NCBI GenBank assembly: GCA_963691655.1 | Contig: OY829328.1 | Location: forward strand, 32,197,890-32,261,889 | Length of the DNA: 64,000 bases | Reading direction: 5' to 3' | DNA from: Toxonevra muliebris | Taxonomy: Eukaryota > Arthropoda > Insecta > Diptera > Pallopteridae | Part shown: one piece after another, positions 1 through 11,164 of the stretch | Position numbering within the stretch: position 1 is the stretch's first letter | Layout: each line of letters opens with the position of its first letter | Made by a program: the position numbers and the translations under genes | Notes under the pieces: generated by a model | The model's database searches: none | Told to the model about the DNA's origin: nothing | What the model saw: only the letters and a program-made list of their open reading frames with translations

Positions 1-261
1 AATCGTGACTCAGTTTGCGAAACTTATCGTGCGCTACACTCATTTACGGTAGGCATTATCGTCCATCCAGTAATAAGAATAACCATAGAACGTTTTCGCA
101 TCAAACATACTCTAATTGATAATACGTATCCGCAGAGATATTGTAAACTGCATAACGAACGAGTTATTTTTGCTATGGAACGTAGTATTGAGGAAGTTCT
201 GAATGAGAGCTGTATGGAAAATTTTGTGGAAAAATTTTGGTATCCGAGTTTCCGTAGGTAG
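1..261 (+). pseudogene. Mariner-type (DD41D-like) transposase N-terminal fragment
   Basis: Frame 1 is open from the first base to a TAG at 259-261, about 86 residues with no early methionine, so the window edge cuts it. It reads like the N-terminal DNA-binding half of a mariner transposase. It has the TYRALHSF stretch, then ITIERFRIKHTLIDN (a helix-turn-helix followed by the TK-tLlDn linker), then the AMERSIEEVLNES stretch that starts the second helix-turn-helix. This order is the one I know from the DD41D (rosa/visitor) group of mariner-like elements. The sequence after the stop is G-rich and unrelated, so the downstream catalytic half is missing. Seen: the open frame and motifs. Inferred: the DD41D assignment. 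It is a dead fragment. Confidence 0.5.
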
Positions 262-348
262 GGAGGGGGAAGGAGGAAGGAAGGGGATGGGGGTTAGGAG
301 GGATATAATTTTTTAAAATTTTTAATTTAACTTATTTAAATATGTAAA

Positions 349-480
349 GTGATCAGCGCAGCTTAGCGGTTATTGTGCTGGACTCCTATGCAGGCTGTCT
401 GGATTTGATACTCTGCACGATTCTACACAGCACCACCTCTTGACCGACAATAAAAACCTCCAAGAGTAAAAATTGTCTAA
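349..480 (+). repeat. Degenerate tRNA-derived SINE-like sequence
   Basis: The stretch has an A-box-like AGCTTAGCGGTTATTGTGC and, about 35 bases on, a B-box-like GGATTTGATACTC. This is the spacing of an internal RNA polymerase III promoter in a tRNA-like head. It cannot fold as a functional tRNA because the acceptor pairing is poor and the T-loop is mutated (GATTTGATAC where GGTTCGANTCC is expected). It is best read as an old SINE head, unlike the SINE at 53.4 kb. No tail or target duplication was found. Confidence 0.35.
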
Positions 481-1739
481 AAAAACCTTGCACTTTCAAT
501 GTTGTACTAAACCAGAAAGTAAATCACCGAAAATTGTTCAGAAAAAATCTCCATATAAATTATTAAAAAAGAATAATTAGTCCAGTTATTATAAAGATTT
601 ACATCATAAAAATTCTGAACTGCAATTTTTTTTCAGTAATTGCTAGTGGGGGTAAGATAGATAGAAAAACCACAAAAATCAGTCTTGGGGTTGCAGAGCG
701 ACCCCCCAAAAAATCCCGCTTTTGGTGAAAAAAGCCGCAGTTCTGAATTTTTATGAACTTTTGGTGCATTTTTTATTCTACCGACTGGGCTAAATGCAAA
801 AGCGATAAAGATATTATTTAAAAAAATATATAGTTCTACGTATTTATTTACTGAATATCAATAATAATGACTTCACATTACATTAAACCAGTCACGACTT
901 AGAAGTCATGAAATTTGTATACCGTATCTCCCTAAAAAAGATTGCGCTGACTCCAAGAGAAATTTTATTAATTCATAACCAATTGGTAAATTACACTGTG
1001 CACCATTTTTTGATTTGAAAAAGGATTTCTCGCTGTTTTCTCCTAGAAACAAAGGTCTACGATTGTTTTGTTGTTCATTTATGTGAAACATTATTTTCAC
1101 CTCTGACCATGTTTTGAGGATGTAGGCGTATTTTCTTCCAAAACATCTTGGTTTTTTGAAGTTTTTTTTTACTGTAGTGGGTCAGTTTAACCTGCTTTCT
1201 CTCGGATCAGAGTTAGCATATTTGGCAATGGAGTGTTGAGAAACGAACATCTGAGCTCTTTGACACCACAGGATCTACTTTGGCTTACCAATAAAACTAG
1301 TGGATTTAAGGAGTAGCAAAAGGGAACTATATCCTGTGCAATGGACTTAAAGTTTGTCTGAGTATTGTATTCTTCAACATTGCTTTTGTAGTCCCAACAA
1401 AAAAAAAAAAACGGTTTTTAAATTTCGATTATTTTTTTCACTAATCTTCCCGAAGTTTAATGTAGGTATTATTTTGTTGTTATTACTTAATTGGAGAAGA
1501 TCCAATAGTCAGGGACAATGACCAGAGAAATCTTTTTTGTATCAAGCATCAATTAAAAGAATAAACCCCTTCTATTCTAAAGAGGATTAGAACATCTTTT
1601 GTAGGCACTACAGCTTCCATCTTTTGAGTAAGGTCATGTAAAATGTATGGATGTATGAAATACGAAGGACTTTTTGGCATTCAAAATAATGTTTTTAATG
1701 ACTTCAGTTTTATACAAATTCAATAATTTCCTTATATTG
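481..1739. other. AT-rich stretch, no gene recognised
   Basis: No convincing open frame, splice structure or known repeat was recognised. A short minus-strand open frame (906-1100) has no recognisable domain. Poly-A and poly-T runs are common. Confidence 0.4.
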
Positions 1740-1741
1740 TA

Positions 1742-2544
1742 GGGGAGACTGGGGTATTGTGGACCGCCTTTTCATTTTAGTTAAAAACTCGCAAAAAAAT
1801 AATTTTTACGAAAATTACATGGCTTGAATTTGTAGTACGAGAAATAACCTCTTTTTGGGCCACAGCATTTCGGTCAAATCATCTTAAATTATATAAATTA
1901 TATCAGCTGGCGCAAAAATTGAGTTTTTGCGATTTTGAAAATTCTCGAGGAATTATGGACCACTTTATAAATCAATTAAAAATGGAAAAATGTGATAGAA
2001 AAACTTTATTTTTGATTCAAAATGACAGAAGGTTTATTTTTATTTTAGAAACAAAGTGGAATGAAGTGAAAAATGTCATTGTAAATATTATTAATGTTCG
2101 CAAGTGCAGTAACTTTTAATCCTTCCGGAGCATGTCAAGTGAACAGCTCGATCGCATACGTTGCAATGGATGGTAGTTTAGCGGTTTAGTTTTTTTTCGA
2201 ATATTTTTCTTACAAATTATGCAGAAATCCATGTCTTCTTCTACGTCGCAATCGGTTGAAGATAGTTGTTTCTTCTGTGGTGTCCTGGATTTATTTATTT
2301 TTTTGGAAAATATCGCGTCTTGCTCGCGAAACACAAAGTGAAAAGAAAAATTATAAGATAATCACATTTATATTTACTATCGAAGCGAGGTAACATTGCG
2401 TGTATCCAAGTCGAGTACTGAAGGGAAAATGAGCTTAACATGAGGCCAGCTGATGACAGTAATTTGCAGCTTTTAACCACTACTAAAGAAAAAATATGAC
2501 GCTGGTTCGAAAATCCCCGTGGTCCAAAATACCCCAGTTTCCTC
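1742..2544 (-). mobile_element. Pogo-like DNA transposon relic with TA target duplication
   Basis: The left end GGGGAGACTGGGGTATT (from 1742) and the reverse complement of the right end GAGGAAACTGGGGTATT (to 2544) form an imperfect inverted repeat of about 25 bp. Each is flanked by TA (1740-1741 and 2545-2546), the target duplication of Tc1/mariner/pogo elements. The 803-bp body carries, on the minus strand, the cysteine-rich end of a protein (separate entry). Full-length relatives would be over 2 kb, so this is a deleted copy. The pogo-like assignment is an inference from the TA duplication plus the zinc finger. Confidence 0.55.
2091..2334 (-). pseudogene. C-terminal zinc-finger remnant of a pogo-like transposase (frameshifted)
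   Basis: On the minus strand a frame reads a basic, low-complexity linker, then DFCIICKKNIRKKTKP. A one-base shift near 2170 continues as HCNVCDRAVHLTCSGRIK, then SYCTCEH and a stop at 2091. The cysteine/histidine pattern CxxC, CxxC, HxxC, CxC resembles the PHD-like finger at the C terminus of some insect pogo/jerky-type transposases. A matching end is found at 40.1-41.3 kb (CNT-RAA, then TCKHCESDYDEE). The catalytic DDE part was not found. Seen: the motif and the frameshift. Inferred: the transposase origin. Confidence 0.45.
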
Positions 2545-3464
2545 TACATATATTCATAAGGCAATTGCTTATTCTTTCACATTCCTTTTATACAAAACAA
2601 AAAATAAATAAATAAATCAACACCATTTTTCAAATATTGCTAGCAATATGGTATGTACCTACGACGTACGTCTTAAAGTGTAAAAATTGGTGCACCACCT
2701 ACAAAAACTTTCAACACCATACATTGCCAGAGTGTGTGTTATCGCAAATAACAACAGCAACTACTACAACTGCTTCATAACTAAATTTCATCTAACTTTC
2801 ATTGCATACGACATTTATGTCTTAATATTTTGCAGCATCTACAACAAAAGCAACCAACAACAACTAGAAGAAAAATGCTTCCAACTACTTGAGTGGCACT
2901 AAAAATTTACCGTTACAAGCCTCTGTAGTATCTCATCACATTCATACATGAATAGCAGCAGCAACCAACTTCACGCAGCAGTTTGTGGAATAGTCTTCAG
3001 CAAGCAACAGTTGCAATAACTGCAGCAGAGTGTAAATCATGAATTCATATTTCAACCATTAATTTTCATTTATGGATTAAACACTTGCACTACAACAACA
3101 ACAGCAGCAAACAGTAACACAAACAAACAAATGTCAAAAAATGAAGTTGAAATAAAAATGCGAAACCATTACGAACATTCACACATATACATACATACAT
3201 ACATATGTTTAGCCTTTACTTGATGCCATCTCGCCAACTCTACACACTCCACGACCACGATCGCATTTGGTAGGCAACAACTCAATTTTCTCTACAAAAC
3301 AAACAAATAACAGCAACAAAAAAAAATAACTCACTGAGATTTCCTCATAGCGCAGTGCGCACAGATGCATCTACAAATATCTTCAGCTGTATCTGCATAT
3401 GGAATGAAAGAATGTATTCATGTATGTGTGAGTATCTGCATTCACTTATGCGTTGGCTGTAGTA

Positions 3465-3499
<35 letters not shown>

Positions 3500-4421
3500 A
3501 GAGCCAAGCCAACCTACCATCAGTTTTTCACAAATTTCCAACAAATGTTGTTGCTGTTACTGCTATTGCTGCTGTTGCTTCTGACATTTTGCCTTACCTT
3601 GGCTTTGAATTTGGCCTGACTATGGATGAGGCCATCCTTCCTCCTTATCGTTTTCTATACTTTCATGTGCAGCAGTGAAAATGAATTTCCTTACTTATTG
3701 TTAGTTTTTTATTTTTTAAATTTTTTCTATCTTTCTTTCTTTTCTAGCGCAAAATCTTTAAATGCTGTAAATGTAATTTTTCTTCTTAAGCTCCGCAAAT
3801 GGACTTTGGGATTAGCTTGAGTAATGTTTTGATGGGACTTGTATGACTTTTGCTATTTACTGTAGCTGCTAGTTGCTGGTGGACAATGTGGACGTTAACT
3901 CTTTTTGTAGGAAAATGGAATGTGTTTCGAGAATCATATACATAATCAGTTCTTTTATTTCTTATTTAGTAATAAGTCCACTTACATACACTATTCCAGA
4001 TGTGTATGAATAAATGAATAAAACGAACAATAATTTTTCAATATGAAACTATATAAAAGGTGAAAAAATCAGTTTAGCTGCAAGATTCTTCTCCTTCTAG
4101 CTATGTATATAATAATACACTTTAGAAATGTATATAAGAGAAGAGTTAATAGAAAACCTAAATAATGTAAATCTTCACTGTAAAATAATTGGTAGTATGA
4201 ATAACACTGTACAACAAATTCAAAGTCAGAGAATCCGATCTGGGATCCATTTCCATAGGTTGAACTTATACATTTAAAAATACGTCCAGTAGGTTTTGTA
4301 AAGTTAGAATATGAATTTTTGGAGCTTATATGGTAGGGGTTTGGCGCTTTGCTTAAGGTCAGAGTGAGATAAATATATAAACATTCCAAAAAAGTGGGTT
4401 AGTTATTTTGTTGAAAACAAT
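2545..4421. other. Non-coding AT-rich stretch with CAA/CAG-rich sequence
   Basis: It contains many ACAACAAC and CAGCAG runs (2740-3120) and short ATAC/CATA runs, typical of fly intergenic or intronic DNA. Open frames here run through simple repeats and have no domain. No gene is supported. Confidence 0.4.
3469..3497. repeat. (TG)n microsatellite
   Basis: About 14 uninterrupted TG units. Confidence 0.95.
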
Positions 4422-4784
4422 GGCTGCATTCACGACACTCATCAATTGCTAAACAGTTGCAGCTCATCAATTTGCGTGTCGTGAACATGCTGTTACTTTT
4501 TAGCGTTAACTATTCTATTGTGAATAGTTTTTTGCTATTTTTCGTCTTTAACCAAACCAAAAATTTAAATAATGAATATAAATAATTTAATGTTTTTGCA
4601 AAGTATGTTTGATGAAGGCGTTAATATGAATATCTTTCGTCAATTATGACAGCTATAATAAACAAAAGAATATATATAGAAAAAATAGATAAACATAAGC
4701 CGCTGTACAAAAATCAACCGATGAAAAGTATTATACAATTTTTTTGCAACTGTTTAGGAATTGATGAGATTTGTGAATGCAGCC
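4422..4784. mobile_element. MITE with 43-bp terminal inverted repeats
   Basis: The left end GGCTGCATTCACGACACTC and the inverted right end GGCTGCATTCACAAATCTC continue as TCATCAATTGCTAAACAGTT versus TCATCAATTCCTAAACAGTT, giving about 43 bp of paired ends. Both ends are bordered by AAT, which could be a 3-bp duplication. That would suit a PIF/Harbinger-type element, but the evidence for the superfamily is thin. A short frame starting ATGAATATAAATAATTT (about 4571) closes after roughly 25 codons. At 363 bp it is non-autonomous. Confidence 0.6.
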
Positions 4785-5151
4785 AATGGTTCTTTACAAT
4801 CTAACTATCAATTTAGCTTAACAGCTCACATACATAGTTTCAAAAAGATTTAATCCGCCGTCAATGAATATGGCTCAATTACACCCGAGCTGTTCAGTCA
4901 TTTTAGGTTAATTTTGTCGATCTTATCTTTTTGTTTCAAAAAAATATATTTTAGAAGAAAATAATATATTTTTATTATTTTTTTGTTTACACTTAAAATA
5001 TGTTTTATGAAATTAAAAAAGAATACTTTAAAAGAAAGATCTAGTTTTTTTTAAGTATTTATTGTTACTCCCTCAGGTGTCACACACCCAATTCATTGAC
5101 GGTGTAACAAAAAGTAAGTTCTTTTTTTGAAGTTATATATAAACAGGCTTA

Positions 5152-5911
5152 GGCCCTTATTATTTCGCCGTTCGGTCTTCGCTGGTTATCGAAGATTGAA
5201 TATCGAATTGTAAAATTCGTATTATGAGCAGTGCAACCCTGTCGAAATTTTCGTTTCGAATCGAATTTTCTGTCGAACGCAATTTTGCTTTTGATACGCT
5301 TTGGCAAATATAATTTTCCAGGACATCTAAAGCCTCTGATAATACCACAGACACCTTGGGCTGTGCAAGTTCAAGAGTATTCTCTTTCCCAATGCTTAGT
5401 TGGAGTGATCTCTAAGCACGAAATCGCAGAACTCCTACCAATTTTAATATTTTTGGAATAGATCTTGCTCATCTGCATTGCTTGAGCAGTTCATCTATAG
5501 TAGTTATCAACTTCACAAACGCCTCCTTGGACAGTCGAAAGTTCTGTAGAAATCTGTACACGAATTTTGTAGATGCCAAAGCTTTTTCGAAAAGCTGCAC
5601 TTAATCGTTTTCTACTTCTGACCAGTTCCAGCAAGCTCTCATCCTCTTCCGATGAATCGTTGAACTATTATTTCGTTGTAGTCATAACTATTTTGTCCTT
5701 ATTTTTTCTATTTCATTCTTAATCAAATCGTATTTATTTTTCAAAATGATGATCAGCTGATAAAAACATACTACCGTGAACAACCCAAAATGAGCGAAAT
5801 TCACAATAACGCTATTCTCTGTCAAAAGCACGTCATAATACCAAACTCAAATTCGTTCGATCAGGGCATTCCACTACAGTCGAAGATCGAACGCAGTTCA
5901 TAATAAGGGCC
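5152..5911 (-). mobile_element. PIF/Harbinger element, deletion derivative, TTA target duplication
   Basis: The ends are GGCCCTTATTAT and its inverted copy, extending with mismatches through GTTCG-TCTTCG for about 33 bp. TTA stands on both sides (5149-5151 and 5912-5914), the 3-bp duplication typical of PIF/Harbinger. Removing 5152-5911 restores the M1 terminal repeat, which confirms the boundaries independently. At 760 bp it is far shorter than an autonomous element and has lost most of its transposase. Confidence 0.7.
5160..5450 (-). pseudogene. PIF/Harbinger transposase fragment
   Basis: On the minus strand the frame reads VLRFRA-stop-RSLQLSIG, then LELAQPKVSVVLSEALDVL, then ENYIC. This fits the conserved block just upstream of the catalytic core in Harbinger transposases: a-LRF-atGSYq--iG, then a helix containing LaQPtVSr-LsEvldvLe, then -C. 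The frame has an internal stop where the family has a tG pair, and no VIGCIDGTHI catalytic block follows. It lies inside the TTA-flanked element and is its only recognisable coding relic. Seen: the motif series. Known: the block order in the family. Inferred: non-functional. Confidence 0.55.
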
Positions 5912-7379
5912 TTAATGAACAAATGTAGTCATCACAACAACAATGTATATAGAGACGGGCAAATCAGACGGCCGTTTCGGAATCCGCCACAATTCCTCAT
6001 CAGTGATCTAGTGATAGTTCTTAATCTTTCAATATCCTATATAAGCTACTAATAATTGAAATCATAACCCAGAATTACAGATTTGATTCCAAATATCTTC
6101 ACTGAATATGCACTGTTATGCAGACTAGCTACAATGGGGAAAAAACAACAACGTAAGTATATAGAACGGTAGTGGTAGTTCCTTTCAATATCTCTATTAT
6201 ATGAGAGTGTTATATATGATAAATTTGGAAAAAAAATTTGGTTCTTAGAAACTAAAATTTCAAGATAATTCCTTAAGTTTGGTGGACCAGGTATATCTTG
6301 CGAAGTTGTGCGAAATATTCTAATATACAAAAATGTTAAATATAATTTCTTAGCTAAATAACAAAAAAAAAAAAAAAAAATTTGGCTTGGATAGCTGCGG
6401 ATCCCATTTTTATTAAAAAAAAAACTAAATGCATATCAGGTAAAAACTGTATAAAAATGTGAGTATTTATGGTATCAGTGTATTTTTAAGAGATTGAAAT
6501 TTTTTCGTCAAATACCGATCACGCCCATTTTCATAATTTTTCTTTTCCACGACTTAAGAGTGACTCATGTCAAAAATCGTTATGCAGAGATGATTCCTTA
6601 TATTTTTTTCCGCATTTAATATGGAGCCAAACCACTGTGCGCCGGGTTAATAATAATTTTTTAACGCATTTTGGTCTTTTTCTTCCTAATAGCAAACATT
6701 TAAAAATTTGTAAGCTTTTTTAGCCCTGAACTACTTAATTCCTTACAATATTTTTCCTATGCAATGTATCTGGTTCATAGTATGGGACAACCATTTTTAA
6801 TGAATAAAGTTTTCTGCAGTATAGTTGAACCGAAATAATTAATCTTTTAAGTATAACAAAAACAAATTTAAATCGAGAAATTAGGATTTTTACCTATCAA
6901 AAAAAGTGATTTGAGACAATGTGTTTTCAAAATATTGGCAAAAACAAGGTTCAAAATCCATGAAATTCTGAGAAATAAGAGAAAAATATTGTATGCTTCA
7001 AAACCGATAAGGTTTTAATTCAAGTACTTATAATGCTAAGTCATTTTTTGACTATGGTTCTCAAAAAAGGGTAAAATACGTGGTAGGGTTTAGCTAAAAG
7101 TAAAAGCAAAATTAAAATATACCTCGGCTCTTTCTTCTTCAGAAAGGCAATAGACATAAAGCCATCGGACTAACGAACCCGACTAATGCTATGCTCTAAA
7201 TGTTAAGCATAAATCTACTGTGCTGTATGTATTTGGAGGGGAAAAATCATAAATGTAAATATAAATAAATATTTATAATATTATGAACCATCAAAAAGAT
7301 AACTGATGAGGAATCGTGGCGGATTCCGAAACGGCCCTATGCTTTGTGTGTCCCATATACACTGTTGTGACTTTGCCAC

Positions 7380-8270
7380 TTTGTGCTTTCACAAAGGTTC
7401 TCTCAAATGAGAGAATTTTAAAGAAGTAAAAACTACAAAATTGAATTATTGAAATTCCTCCTATATTTATTTATATTAACGCAAAAATAAAATACTAAAA
7501 TTCATTTATTTGTAAAATAGCAATGTGCCTGAGCTGATTGACATTAATATTTTTACAAAAAATCTGTAGGTTTTTTGCATAGTTGCAAAAACATGTTCAT
7601 ATTGCTAATTCTTTGTCTTGAATTACTTTTTGTTTTTTTTTTTTTTGTGAATTTAATGTTGCTCTGTAAGCTCTCTTCTTCAAATTGAATTACTTTTTTT
7701 TAATAAATTTTTGAAATATTGTCGAAATTGAAATATTTGCATGCTGACCCAGAACTAATAGTTCCAACATTTGGAAATTCGCGCGGAATCATTGTCGAGT
7801 CGAATTCGCAATTAATTGGTCGACAATTTCAATGTATGATTTTCTGCAAAAATCTTAAGATGTTTTAATATTGAAATTTATGGAGTGTGCGCTATCGAGG
7901 AATTTTAGATTCGTCGCGTTCAAAGTTAGCAACAGCTTGATCTTAAAATTTATAGTTACGAAAAGCCTTCAAAATATTAATAACTAGTTCTTCCTATCCA
8001 TACGTTTCGATGACATATAGATTTGACTTATTATTCGAGTGCCTTGTTTATTCAGAGTGGGTATTTTGCAGACTCGGTGTTTCTCGTGTAGATAAAGCTA
8101 CCCATCTTACTCACATTATCTGAAGGCCCTGTTCCCAGGGCTCTGATCAACGAAACTGAATTTTTTTTTTCTTTTGGATAATAATTATTTAAGGGTTCCA
8201 AAAATCTAATCTAGAGGCTAAGATTGTTTAAAATGGAGTTCTGCTTCACCAAGAAATTCAAAATATCAAA
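7380..8270. other. AT-rich stretch, nothing recognised
   Basis: No domain-bearing frame, repeat ends or RNA gene recognised. A 5-6 kb-spaced block with GTCGAGTCGAATTCG near 7800 is locally palindromic but unassigned. Confidence 0.35.
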
Positions 8271-8272
8271 TA

Positions 8273-9540
8273 AGGAGTGAGATTGAAAAAATCTTAACAC
8301 ACGTTTTACCTAATAATTTTTTTTGGGTGTAAAATTTAAAAATTTCTTTGATCTAGTTATCTTTGAAAAATATGTCAGTTGTTATTTTTAATGACAAACA
8401 TGTTGATTTATTGTGAGTTTGATCAAAATGAAAAAGAAGTACGCCTTAAAATTACAAAATTAAAAAAAAAAAAACAAATTGGTCCTACAAAAAATTGGCC
8501 AAAGAATTGAAGGTCTGCCGTCAAACTGTTTTCAATGTTATTAAACAGTTTCAGAAGAATTTGACCATCGGTAGGAAACCTGGTTCGGGAAGAAAACAAG
8601 GACCACATGATATTGGGAAAGCATATTGAAAAGATCTTCAAACACATCTGGTAGAAAAGCTTCCCGGTTAGCCCAGTGCTCTTTCTATTTGGTGCGAAAA
8701 GTTAAAGCCAATGCAGGTTTGAAAACATACAAAGTCCAAAAAGTTTCAGTCAGGGATGCTGCAAAAATTTAGACGCCAAAAGTAGGGCTCGGAAATTAAA
8801 ATCGAATTTCATACAAAAATATTCATGTTGTGTAATGGACGACGAAACGTATGTGCTGGCAGATTTTACGCAGCTTCCGGGTCAAAATTTGTATGTTGCT
8901 GATGCTCGAGGAAATGTCGAAGAACAACTTAGAATCCAAAAGCAGACAAAATTTCCTAAAAAATTCCTTGTATGGCAAGCTATATGCAGTTGCGGCAAAA
9001 GAAGCAAGTCATTTGTTACAGTGGGCTCTATAAATACCCAAATATACATCAAAGAATGTTTGAAAAAAATACTTCTTCCTTTCATAAGTGGGCACAATGT
9101 GTCCACATATTTTTGGCCCAATTTGGCATCATGTCACTACGGCAAGAAAACTCTGGAGTGGTACCAAAGTAATAACATAGTTTTTGTACCAAGAGAGGCC
9201 AATCCTCCAAATTGTCCGGAGCTAAGACCAGTGGAGAGATATTGGGCTCTTGCGAAAAGAAATTTAAAGAGCACAAAAAAGGTGTCCCAAAATATCGAAG
9301 ATTTTAAAAGGAGATGGGAAATCTGTTCCAAAAAGGCGTCTGAAACAACTATCAAATCTCTAATGGAAGGCTTACCAAAAAAGATCCACGAGTTCATAAA
9401 TAGTGGTTAGAACTATAAAAGTTATATTTTTCTGTAATTTTGAAATATTATCAATTAAAAAAAAAAATCAAAACTCTAAGATCAACCGTTTAAAAATTAT
9501 TGAATTTTATACATGTTAAGATTTTTTCGATCTCACTCCT
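8273..9540 (+). mobile_element. DD37E Tc1/mariner-family element, copy A (full length)
   Basis: The inverted ends AGGAGTGAGATTGAAAAAAT (left) and AGGAGTGAGATCGAAAAAAT (right, inverted) are flanked by TA at 8271-8272 and 9541-9542. The element is 1268 bp, the normal size for the superfamily. Copies B, C and D in this window share the same ends. The transposase is broken (separate entry). Confidence 0.9.
8428..9410 (+). pseudogene. DD37E transposase, copy A, frameshifted, catalytic D replaced by N
   Basis: The N-terminal helix-turn-helix part (8428-8800) is scrambled by indels. For example, a lost A in the run before 8770 puts a stop where copy D reads on. From 8835 a 191-codon frame is intact. 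It starts MDDETYVLADFTQLPG (first catalytic D), continues with WQAICSCGKRSK, then FWPNLASCHYG and PELRPVERYW. The spacing from the second catalytic position to the glutamate is 37 residues, the ITm DD37E signature known from mosquitoes. The second aspartate is asparagine here (AAT), so even this catalytic domain should be inactive. Copy C has the same change. The frame ends LPKKIHEFINSG. Confidence 0.85.
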
Positions 9541-9542
9541 TA

Positions 9543-11162
9543 GAAGGCATATTTCATAGATATGAGCTAAAAGCTGCAATAAACAATTAGTTTAATAATT
9601 TCATGGAATGACTTTAAGCTTATCAATGGTCAATGGCGGGTATTCTTTTGTTAGTCTAATTATAAAATATACAAAATATTTAGACAATATTTATCTCCCA
9701 ACCACCGATTTCTTCCAAACATTCAATTTCTTCTCAACACATATATTTAGTTCTTTATGTTTTCTAACAAAAATTTATCAAAAAATATTATGCAAATTTT
9801 TTGTTAGGTGTGTGCACCAATTTGTTTGATAAATTATTGTTTTAATAAAACTTACTAATGAGTCACCACAAAAAAAAAAAAAAAAACCATAGGCGGTTGG
9901 GGCTTCAACATCCACTTATCAATTTAACAAGATAAACAAGAATTTATTAGCATAAACAAAACAAATACATACATACATACACACATTACAAATATGGCTA
10001 AAAGCTGAAAGCGGCAGAAGCCTTTAAAAATGTAGCGTAGAGAGTTACGCTTTGCTAGAAATTAAATGAGCGATTATACGATTTTTAATTCATTCATTAA
10101 TTTCAGAAAGGCGTTAATATTTTTAAAATGTTAAGAAGATTTTAACGTTAGAAAAAAAAAAACAGAATTTTGAAAAAGAAAAACAGATACACAAAAACAA
10201 AAAACCATTGAGACAGATTAAAATCTTTTTCGATAAAATATTAAATTTATCTTCTTTTAATTTTTTTAAGAAAATAATAAATTATTTATTATATTAATAC
10301 AATTTATTAAAAAACTCATCGGCTTTTGCACGTTCTTTTTTTGGGACTTCACAAGTTGTTGACAGCAAAATTTAATAGTTGTGGCGCATATATATCAAAA
10401 AATTAACAAGCCAAATTAAAAAAAAAAAAAAAAAACTTGCATGATTTAAAAAAGAAGTAGGAGACAAGAAAAACATATAATTTTAACATCAGCTGACAAG
10501 CGTACATAAAAAATATCTATAAAAATTAAGATCCAAAAAAAACTGCAAAATTTTTTTCTTCATTTATTGATTTTTTATTTGGTGTTGTGCTGTTGACCTA
10601 AATATTGAATATTAGCAATTGATGTAAACCAAAAAAAAAAAAAAATAATAAATAAATAATAAATAAAAAACCCGAAATTGGAATGTATACAATTTGATAA
10701 AAAATTACCGAAAATGTTTTGATCCTGAGAACTTTACTAACTTACAATATAACAATAATACTCAAATACACACATACACAGTGGACAACAACAATAATAA
10801 GAACAGAAAAAAGAACAGCTCATCCTGCAGCGCAAATCCAATAAATTCCACCCCTATATCCACAAAACGACAGTAAATGGTCATTTTTATAAAAATAATT
10901 GCTTTTTTCAGTTTGGCAGCGAAAGTTTTCATATTTCTGCTGCTTTAGCTGGATGCTGTTCCTGATTGCAAAACAGTGGCGTTGTAACTAAAAAAAGGAT
11001 AATTAAAAAAAATAATTTAAATAATCTTATCTCATTCTTGTGGGTGGTGTTCTGATATAAGAAAGTCAAAGTCTGAGAAAATGTGTTTTCAATAGAGAGT
11101 TGAAAACTTTTTAAAAATATTTTGTTTATTTTAAATCAAAATAATGACATGATTTTTTCTTG
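9543..11162. other. AT-rich spacer between two DD37E copies
   Basis: Contains poly-A runs (9868-9886, 10419-10434, 10631-10645) and short CATA repeats. Frames are short and low-complexity; no gene supported. It separates two DD37E elements lying in opposite orientations. Confidence 0.4.
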
Positions 11163-11164
11163 TA

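Larger units (their letters stand above)
5127..7376. mobile_element. Foldback-like element (repeat family M1), copy b, interrupted
   Basis: The left end (TTGAAGTTATATATAAACAG from 5127) matches the termini of the 473-bp MITE at 40635-41107. It is split at 5152 by a PIF/Harbinger element and resumes at 5912 with TTAATGAACAAATG. The segment 5960-6105 runs in one orientation and 6110-6195 in the opposite one, so the interior has been rearranged. A segment matching the family's GATGAGGAATCGTGGCGGAT block lies inverted at 7303-7340 and, with 5971-6006, makes a 1.3-kb-spaced inverted repeat. The right limit is uncertain. Between 6200 and 7295 I see only AT-rich sequence. Confidence 0.45.

Noticed and set aside
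3365..3619. Plus-strand 84-codon frame
   Set aside because: Runs through a (TG)n microsatellite (CVCVCVCV) and CTG/TTG-rich sequence; low complexity, no domain.
5231..5461. 76-codon plus-strand frame
   Set aside because: It is the antisense shadow of the PIF/Harbinger transposase fragment on the minus strand.
10694..10876. Asn/Ser-rich 60-codon frame
   Set aside because: Begins without ATG and is made of AAC/AAT repeats; could be untranslated leader but nothing supports a gene.
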